Positions 57,491 through 64,000 of a stretch of DNA of 64,000 bases are shown here, in pieces. The stretch's first letter is position 1. Each line of letters begins with the position of its first letter. The position numbers and the translations under genes are program-made. The notes under the pieces are model-generated. The model did no database searches, had not been told where the DNA came from, and saw only the letters and a list, made by a program, of their open reading frames with translations. The DNA comes from Vespula vulgaris (lineage: Eukaryota > Arthropoda > Insecta > Hymenoptera > Vespidae), in the NCBI RefSeq assembly GCF_905475345.1, contig NC_066603.1, forward strand, positions 3,366,501 to 3,430,500. The letters run 5' to 3'.

Positions 57491-58020
57491 ACAAAAAAAA
57501 AAAAAAAGAAAGAAAGAGAAAAAAAATAATATAATCACGTCATCTACAACCACATACAATAAATATATCGTAAATATTCCTCCCAGATCATACAAATTTG
57601 GAATCTAGTAAATCCCGTTAATAACCTTAGTCAATATCTTCCCGACGACATAGTTACGAAGTAAGAGCGATAACAAAAAATGATAACGCTTGTATGATAG
57701 GGTGTGTGATAACGAGGAACACAGGGAAAGGGATGAACAAGGGGTAGAAAATTTTCAGGTTGAATCGAAGCTTTCAATGGGAGGGCCTTAGCACGAAAGC
57801 GTTAGACGTATTTCGTTTCTTTTCTTCTTCTACCATCGGTATCATTTTTTTCACTTTATTTCTCCCCTTATCCCACCTTCCTCTATTCCCCTTATCCATC
57901 CGTTTCTTTTTCTTTTTTTTTTTTACTTTTCTCAATTCGTGTCACGTTCCATCCAATGGGAGATGACGGCTCACATCTCGCTTAAAATAATATCCTGTGC
58001 AAATGGAAGAATCGTCTCTA
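57490..58020. other. Complex patch and pyrimidine tract
   Basis: 57540-57830 and 57930-58020 are moderately complex. 57820-57940 is pyrimidine-rich. The plus frame 57760-57966 is Phe/Leu-rich where it crosses the tract and is not credible. Confidence 0.5.
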
Positions 58021-58330
58021 CTGTCGTACACTCACACATACACACATATACACACATATATATATATTCATCAACACACATAAAAGACACAGAGATACAT
58101 AGATTTCCTTACACATACATACAGATATACATACATATACGTTCATAAGGATATAGAATACATATATTTCCTTACACACACACACATATATATAAATGTA
58201 TATACGTAAACATATATGTATGTATGTATGTATATATGTATATATATATATATATAAAGACACAAAGTTATATATACATCTACACATATACACTCATAAA
58301 AGGAAAGATACACACTTTCTCTGTTTCTCT
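58020..58330. repeat. CACATA/ATATAC low-complexity block
   Basis: Imperfect ACACATATAC units throughout, including CACACATATACACACATATAT-like runs near 58032-58070 and GTATGTATGTATATAT near 58217-58255. The overlapping Tyr/Ile/Cys-rich frames are artefacts. Confidence 0.88.
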
Positions 58331-58528
58331 CTTTGTCTCTCTTTTTCTTTCTTTTTTTCTATCTTCTCACTAGGGTTCCCTAAGGAACACCCACGGCACT
58401 CTTTAATCCAGCCACGACTCGTTTCCTATTGGCACTGCTTCGTCGCAACACTCCAAATTGACCTGCAATCTGGAAGATAAAAGCTTCGTTCGTTTGCCGG
58501 TAATTCTGGACAAGGAATAAAAAATATG

Positions 58529-58577
<49 letters not shown>

Positions 58578-58680
58578 GTAAAATATAAATAAGCAGATAA
58601 ATGGATTCGTTGAGCACTGATCAAACATTCAAACATTGTTGAAGAAATATTATCAAGATTACCTGCATGAGCAGATATAA
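58330..58680. other. Complex patch with (GA)n
   Basis: 58370-58535 is complex with intermediate GC. (GA)n lies at about 58539-58577, including a GAGGAGAG interruption. Several minus frames cross it in different phases and none is recognised. Confidence 0.5.
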
Positions 58681-59760
58681 GTATAAGTCATGTCTGATTA
58701 TGAATTATAAATTAGAACGCTATTCCTAAATTTATCTTTTTCTTTTCTTTTTTCCCTTGTAATCGTATACGTAACAATAAATTTACGACAATAATATTGA
58801 TTTCTCTTGTAAATTATAAAATAAGAAAAAGTGTGCTAATGATTCCTGATGCAAAGAGAACAATGGAAAATTAACAATGAAATAAGAAATATATCTGTAG
58901 TTATCTTTTTTTTTTTTCTTTTGTAATCATTTAATAATATTTGTTCCTTTTGTAAATTGTAAAGTAAGAAAACGTCTGATAATAATTTCTAATGAAAGAA
59001 AAAAGATAAATAAATAAATGTAGTACGTAAAAATAAAAAGAAATAATAAAAGATAAGACGTTACAAAAATCAATAAGACATTATAAAAAAAAAAATTATC
59101 AAGATCATACAAGTGTAATATTAACAATTACAGAGAATCATTTTTAAACAGACATGAGCTGTTAATAAAAATAAATTTGCAGCAAACTCTGTACAATTAA
59201 AAAAAAGAAAATATGGAATAAATCAATATGGGATTATTCACTAGCGTTACAATCACATATTCGGTTTACCCCAAGTAATAAACCAAATTCGAATAAATCA
59301 ATAGCACATAGAAATATTACAAAGAAATATATCGTAAAATATAAATAAATAACAAATGAAGAAGAATAAATGAGGATATAAATATAAAACAATATTGATC
59401 AAATGAAATGCATTTATATAATGCCATGTAGAGAAAATCGTATGAATATTATCAAATAAATAAATTAACAAATGCTAATGTACGAGAGTGAATGACGAAG
59501 CCGATGAAAATATAATGGTTAGTTAACTCTGAAACAAATAATACGAATTATTTGTTTGTTTTATTCGATAAATCAAAAAGATATGTACACTAACTGGACG
59601 AATAAACGACGACGTCTAAAATAGAAAAAGGGGAAGATAAAAAAGAGAGAGAGAAAAAAAATTAAAAAAAAAAAAAGAGAGAAAGAAGAAGAAGAAGATA
59701 AAAGAAGAAAAGAAAAAAAAGAAGAAGAAGAAAAATAAAATAAAAGGATGATTATATAGG
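58680..59760. other. AT-rich then purine-rich noncoding stretch
   Basis: AT-rich. AATAAG and TTTTGTAA phrases recur near 58800, 58880-58925 and 58950 (for example CTTTTGTAATCaTTTAATAATATT versus CTTGTAATCGTATACGTAACAATAA). A-rich sequence with AAGAAGAAG lies at 59640-59745. No gene. Confidence 0.6.
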
Positions 59761-60225
59761 GTGTACATTGAGAACATGCGAGTCCTGAAGTCAACTACTC
59801 GGTAAAATTCATTCCGCTCTGTTTACTTCTTTCTCATTCTAAGTAAAACCTTCTTTGTGTGTGAAGCTAGTAAACATATATATACTCGCCGACAGTCAAT
59901 CCGCTTGTGTCTTGTGTCTCTGAAAATAAAAGGTCATTCATGCGTTCAACGACACCCCCATCACCGTCATCATGCGTTCTTTCGCGTTGGTTAGTCTTCG
60001 ACAACGAACCACCCTAACGACCACGATCCTCATCGTTTCATTTTACGACATACGCAATATTGTATCCTTCTGGTTTTTCTTATTTCTTTTTATTCTTTTT
60101 GTTTCTAGTTTTTCTTTCTCGAAAAACGACAACGCGTCCTCTTATTTTCCACGTTTCTTATTTCTTATCAAGTCCAAATCGATTTGGACTTTCAAAAGAA
60201 TCGCATTATCGGATTATTAGTTTTA
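59760..60225. other. Complex patch
   Basis: 59760-60060 is complex and includes ACGACACCCCCATCACCGTC near 59959. 60065-60150 is T-rich. The plus frame 59972-60220 has a hydrophobic Phe/Leu core from the T-rich tract. It is not recognised. Confidence 0.4.
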
Positions 60226-61010
60226 TATAAATTATTTTCATCTTTGAATATTATTTGATCTTGTAAGATTACTTTTAATTATATCAATTATTTTCATCAA
60301 GATGAGAATCTGTTTAATTCGATTTTCTATTATAACGTGATGTTATATTTTAATGTTCGTTGGTTTCTTATTTCTTCTTTTTTTCTTTGGATATATGTAA
60401 ATTTTGTATATATATAAATTATTATAAATATATATATATATAAATTGATTATAATATAAAATTGAGTATATATATGTATAAATTGATTATAAATCAATAT
60501 ATAATCGATCGGATTATATCCTTTGTTAGAAACAATAGACGATAGAAAAATATATATTAACTAATTAGAAAGTATATAAAGTGATTGAGTTAGCTGCCGA
60601 TTGTCAATTTAAAATTAGAAAATTTTAGAAATTAATTCGTTTAGAACAAATGACAGAATCAGAGTTTGAAATTCGAATCAAGTGAACTTTACTATGGGAT
60701 AAATAAATCTTTTTTTCACGAAGAAGATACGGAAAACTTAAGGAAAGAAAAGCAAAAAGGAAAAAAAAAAACAAAATTATGTTTGCGAAAGAATGAAGGA
60801 AAAAGAAAAAAGAAGAAAAATAAAAGATTAAATTCATTTCAATTCAAATTCAAGTCTCAAACATCTCTCAGAGCTTTTCTCTTTTTTCTTTCTCTCATAT
60901 ATAAATGTAAAGATATAAAATAAAAAGATTTAGAAAATTTAGAACGTAGGATTTTATATATAAGTTCTATAACAAAAAGTTGAATGGTATATGAAGTGAT
61001 ATTAATCGAT
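60225..61010. other. AT-rich to purine-rich noncoding stretch
   Basis: ATATATAAATTGATTATAAA-type phrases repeat at 60430-60500. Purine-rich at 60730-60830. No gene. Confidence 0.6.
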
Positions 61011-61392
61011 TAACAAGGACACAAATAAAATGGCATGTATCAACGAGTACGAATGGTATTTCGTACATCAATACTTTTTTATGTCTATATGTACACTGAG
61101 ATCAAAATGATACGTCGTTATCGCGGAAAATTTCCTCCAAGCATGGTTGCAAAAACGATATACACGCGTTAATTATTTCTACGCATCGAGTTATATTTCT
61201 GGGATATATATATACACATATACACACACACGTAAAAGAAGGAATAATAAAAAGTAAAAAGAAAATGCTTCGTTATCGAGCACGGATCGTCCAAATAATT
61301 GCCTCGTTTGTCTTTGAAACTATATTTGATACTATTGAAAAAGTTTAACGTATAGTTCGATGCTTCAAACTCTACTGATAAAGTTATATGTA

Positions 61393-61395
<3 letters not shown>
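61010..61395. other. Moderately complex patch
   Basis: Non-repetitive apart from a short ATAC/CA run at 61206-61232. No frame of interest. Confidence 0.45.
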
Positions 61396-61453
<58 letters not shown>

Positions 61454-61459
61454 GTATAT
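61396..61459. repeat. (AT)n-(GTAT)n microsatellite
   Basis: TATATGTGTATATATAT leads into about 40 bases of AT alternation, then four to five GTAT units. Confidence 0.96.
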
Positions 61460-61840
61460 AAGGTGGACAATCTCTTATCAAGATATCAAATGAAATGGTA
61501 AAAGAATTCGTCCTCGGATTAACGAGATAAAACAACATTCGACTTTCAAGTTAAATCCAGAAATTCAATGATCTTTAATTTTGAAATTTTTTATTAAAAA
61601 ATAAATATTCTTTTTAATCATTTTTAACACTTTTATCATTCGTACTAATTTCCATGGATTAAAATCGTTAGATTGTTTGATGATAAATTTTTCTTTTTTC
61701 TTGTTTCTTTTGAATTCGTATCATTCTCTTTTTTATATATTATTAATTTCATAATTTCATAAGATACTTCGAAATAAAAACTTTTTCTATCAGAAATTAC
61801 AAAATGCATTAGCAACTCGTTTTTCATCTCATCGATTATA
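61460..61840. other. AT-rich noncoding stretch
   Basis: Ordinary AT-rich sequence with T-rich and AATTT words. Nothing gene-like. Confidence 0.6.
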
Positions 61841-62690
61841 TCTCAGGATATTTAAACGTTACGAGAAAGCGATTGATCTCTTTGATAACAAATTTCGATG
61901 AAATTAATATCCTTTTTTATTAATTTATTAATTTTGTAATTTTCGATATGGAGTATAAAATAATTATATACCTTTTAGATAAAAACGTGTAAAAATATAT
62001 AACAACTAATCGATTCTATCTAGATACTTATAAACGTTATGAGATAACTATTAGATTTTTTAATTAATATTCTTTTCAATAGCTTTCAATTTTATAATTT
62101 ATGATACAAAGTATATGATATCTAAAAAATAAAACTTATTCGTTTATTTTCTTTTTTAATCTTTTTTTTTTAATTTTTATCAATTATAGCTATATAATAA
62201 TAAATATATTTTTTAGGTTTATCGATGAATTACGATCAATATTTAGAAATGATTACTTTTTAAATCGAACATAACAAAAATATATTAAAATTCGTACATT
62301 TTACTAATTATTTCAAGATATTTAAACGTTATCAGAAAACTAATAAATTTTGAAAATTCATTTCTAAATTAAAACATTTTTGTTTAATTAAAATAAAAAC
62401 TTTGTAACACGATATATAATTTTATAACAACGTATATAATATACATACATATATATATATTATGGAATAATATTAATATCAGATTATTAAAAAAAAAAAG
62501 AGAGAGAAAACAATCCATTTTATATCGCATTGAATATTTTTTTCTATATCAATCGATAAAGAATATTTATAAGACAACTTTCTTTTTTTTTGTTTAAATG
62601 AAATACAACAAAAACGAATAACAATTCGTTCCATCGTTTTATCTCATTAATTATCTCAATTTACCACACGTTTAAACGTTAGATTAAACA
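61840..62690. repeat. Very degenerate repeat family around TTTAAACGTTA
   Basis: (T)TTAAACGTTA or TATAAACGTTAT preceded by an ATTATcTCAaGATA-like phrase occurs near 61851, 62030, 62321 and 62671. Each is followed by AGA-AA-TAAT-like sequence, then AATTTT-rich DNA. Spacing is irregular (about 180, 290 and 350), so this is an old, decayed array. Confidence 0.5.
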
Positions 62691-63030
62691 CGAGATAGAT
62701 AAATTCGGGATGAAAAAGAAGATCCTCATTTTTATATTCAGCTGAATATTTTTTCTACGTTGATCGATTAAGGATTCAAGAAGGTATGGGGATAACTCAT
62801 GGTTAGGCATCTGTTATCTCATGAATTATCATTAGATAGACGAGGAAGGTGTATCGCGTAATTAAACGCAAGGATCCGTTGTTTGCACGTCGTTAAGAGC
62901 GAGGAAAGCGTCCGAAGCTTTCATTAAGCAAAACCGCTCCTTCCCTGTCCTCGAGTGCAAGTAAATCCGAAGCGACTTTATATTCGTGCTAAAGGCCGAG
63001 GGTTGAAGGGTGGGAGAAAAGAGAAAGAGA
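62690..63030. other. Complex island
   Basis: 62770-63010 is non-repetitive and higher in GC than the preceding kilobase. The minus frame 62862-63098 is open but runs into Ser-Leu repeats from the GATA/GA tract. No gene recognised. Confidence 0.4.
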
Positions 63031-63035
63031 AAGAA

Positions 63036-63038
<3 letters not shown>

Positions 63039-63068
<30 letters not shown>

Positions 63069-63094
63069 AAGAGAGAGAGAGAGAGAGAGAGAGA
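63039..63094. repeat. Compound (GATA)n-(GA)n microsatellite
   Basis: About seven GATA units followed by about 12 GA units. Same motif order as at 6211-6302. Confidence 0.97.
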
Positions 63095-63829
63095 CCACTT
63101 GAAAAAGAGACGAGAGTGAAGAGGTTGAAGGAAGGATAAAGGTAAAATTGAAGTAAAAAGAAAAAGAAAAAGAAAAAGCAAGAGGAAAAGTAAAAAAAGA
63201 AGAAAAACAAAGAAATGAAAGAAATGAAAGAAAGAAAGAAAGAAAGAAAAGAATAAGACATAACGGAAATCTCCGGAGTTCCTTAATGAGAGGAACAACT
63301 CAATGCTGAGAACACGAATCGTTTGCTGATGAGTGATTTGCGAGCGAAATGTGTTCCTCGTTTTCTGACAAAAAGAAAGGAATAGAAAAGAAAAGGAAAG
63401 AAAAGAGATAGGAAAAGAATAAATAGAAGAGAAAGAATTTAATGGATAGGTCGGTGTGAAAAATTTATTGTGTTAATCGTATATATTTTTATATAGGAAG
63501 CAATTGATAATTGGATAAATAATTAATTTGGCAATGTTCACTGATTGAAGAATGTTATTTTTTGCTTGATTGTATATAAGAGTCGATAATTTTGCTCAAT
63601 TTATTTATTTATTTATTTATTTATTTATTTTTTAAATAACTGCAAAATATTCTCTTTATGTATTATATAATTGTTGATGTATTATCGATTGGAAAAGTAT
63701 ATTGATATTTTATGGTTATCATATTAATATTGTATATAATATGTAATTAATAAATTTCTTTTGTATGATTATTCATATTATTGTTGTATTATATCAATAT
63801 TTTACAGTTATGATACTATGATATATGTG

Positions 63830-63861
<32 letters not shown>

Positions 63862-64000
63862 CACTTTTTATAAATATTAATATATAGAATGTAAATACAC
63901 TAATATTTATTATTCACTTTACGCATATATACTTATTACAAAATATATTTGAATATTAAATATCTATCACAAATATTATATAAGATATATAAACATTCCT
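63095..64000. other. Purine-rich, then AT-rich noncoding stretch to the window end
   Basis: Plus-strand purine-rich at 63110-63250 with (GAAA)n at 63228-63249; complex at 63260-63365; purine-rich to 63440; (TTTA)n at 63598-63630; (TA)n at about 63839-63861. No gene. The window end cuts AT-rich sequence. Confidence 0.7.

Noticed and set aside
61098..61115. TGAGATCAAAATGAT, sharing its first eight bases with the bantam miRNA
   Set aside because: Diverges right after the seed and no hairpin arm is present.

Overview
Organism and overall character. The window is eukaryotic nuclear DNA that is very AT-rich, with very many simple-sequence tracts: (GA/CT)n, (AT)n, (CA/GT)n, (GATA)n, (ATAC)n, (TTTC)n, (AAAT)n and (TTC)n. 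CpG-containing words such as TCGA, CGAA and ACGT are common for such AT-rich DNA, so CpG does not look strongly depleted. I see no operons, ribosome-binding sites, CRISPR arrays, rRNA or tRNA. By inference only, this looks like intergenic or long-intron sequence from an insect, possibly a hymenopteran. Base composition and repeat style suggest this; no recognised gene does.

Gene content. No protein-coding gene can be called with confidence. Nearly all long open frames are translations of microsatellites or polypyrimidine tracts (runs of Ser-Leu, Ile-Tyr, Arg-Glu, Lys). Two short stretches carry exon-like signals and are listed at low confidence. The first is a minus-strand frame at 36901-37200 that follows a consensus 3' splice acceptor. 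The second is a plus-strand mini-ORF at 40212-40289 that ends in a consensus 5' splice donor. Neither resembles a protein family I recognise.

Layout. The window alternates between islands of complex, higher-GC, non-repetitive sequence a few hundred bases long and low-complexity DNA. The clearer islands are at 2640-2975, 4440-4870, 6330-6960, 7850-8280, 10140-10460, 11290-11700, 13800-14290, 25960-26730, 28580-29120, 31620-32320, 40180-40470, 43230-43560, 48560-49330, 51870-52210, 56300-56700 and 62770-63010. The longest stretch with little repeat is 18100-21400. The islands are the likeliest sites of regulatory elements or unrecognised exons. The segment 31950-32310 looks most like a regulatory element, with a palindromic CRE, a forkhead-like word and two adjacent hairpins.

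Repeats. The best-defined structure is a head-to-tail array at 52211-53203: about 3.7 near-identical copies of a 267-bp unit with constant spacing. A second array at 56821-57490 has three copies of a ~140-bp core separated by microsatellite linkers. Older, degenerate local duplications occur at 15836-16640, 22417-22665, 24690-25040, 26890-27200, 36355-37000, 38390-38945, 41931-42095, 43718-44055, 49440-49865 and 61840-62690. A foldback (inverted-repeat) element lies near 17343-17636. Local tandem duplication followed by decay, together with microsatellite expansion, appears to be the main force shaping this locus. I found no evidence of a novel multi-gene system.
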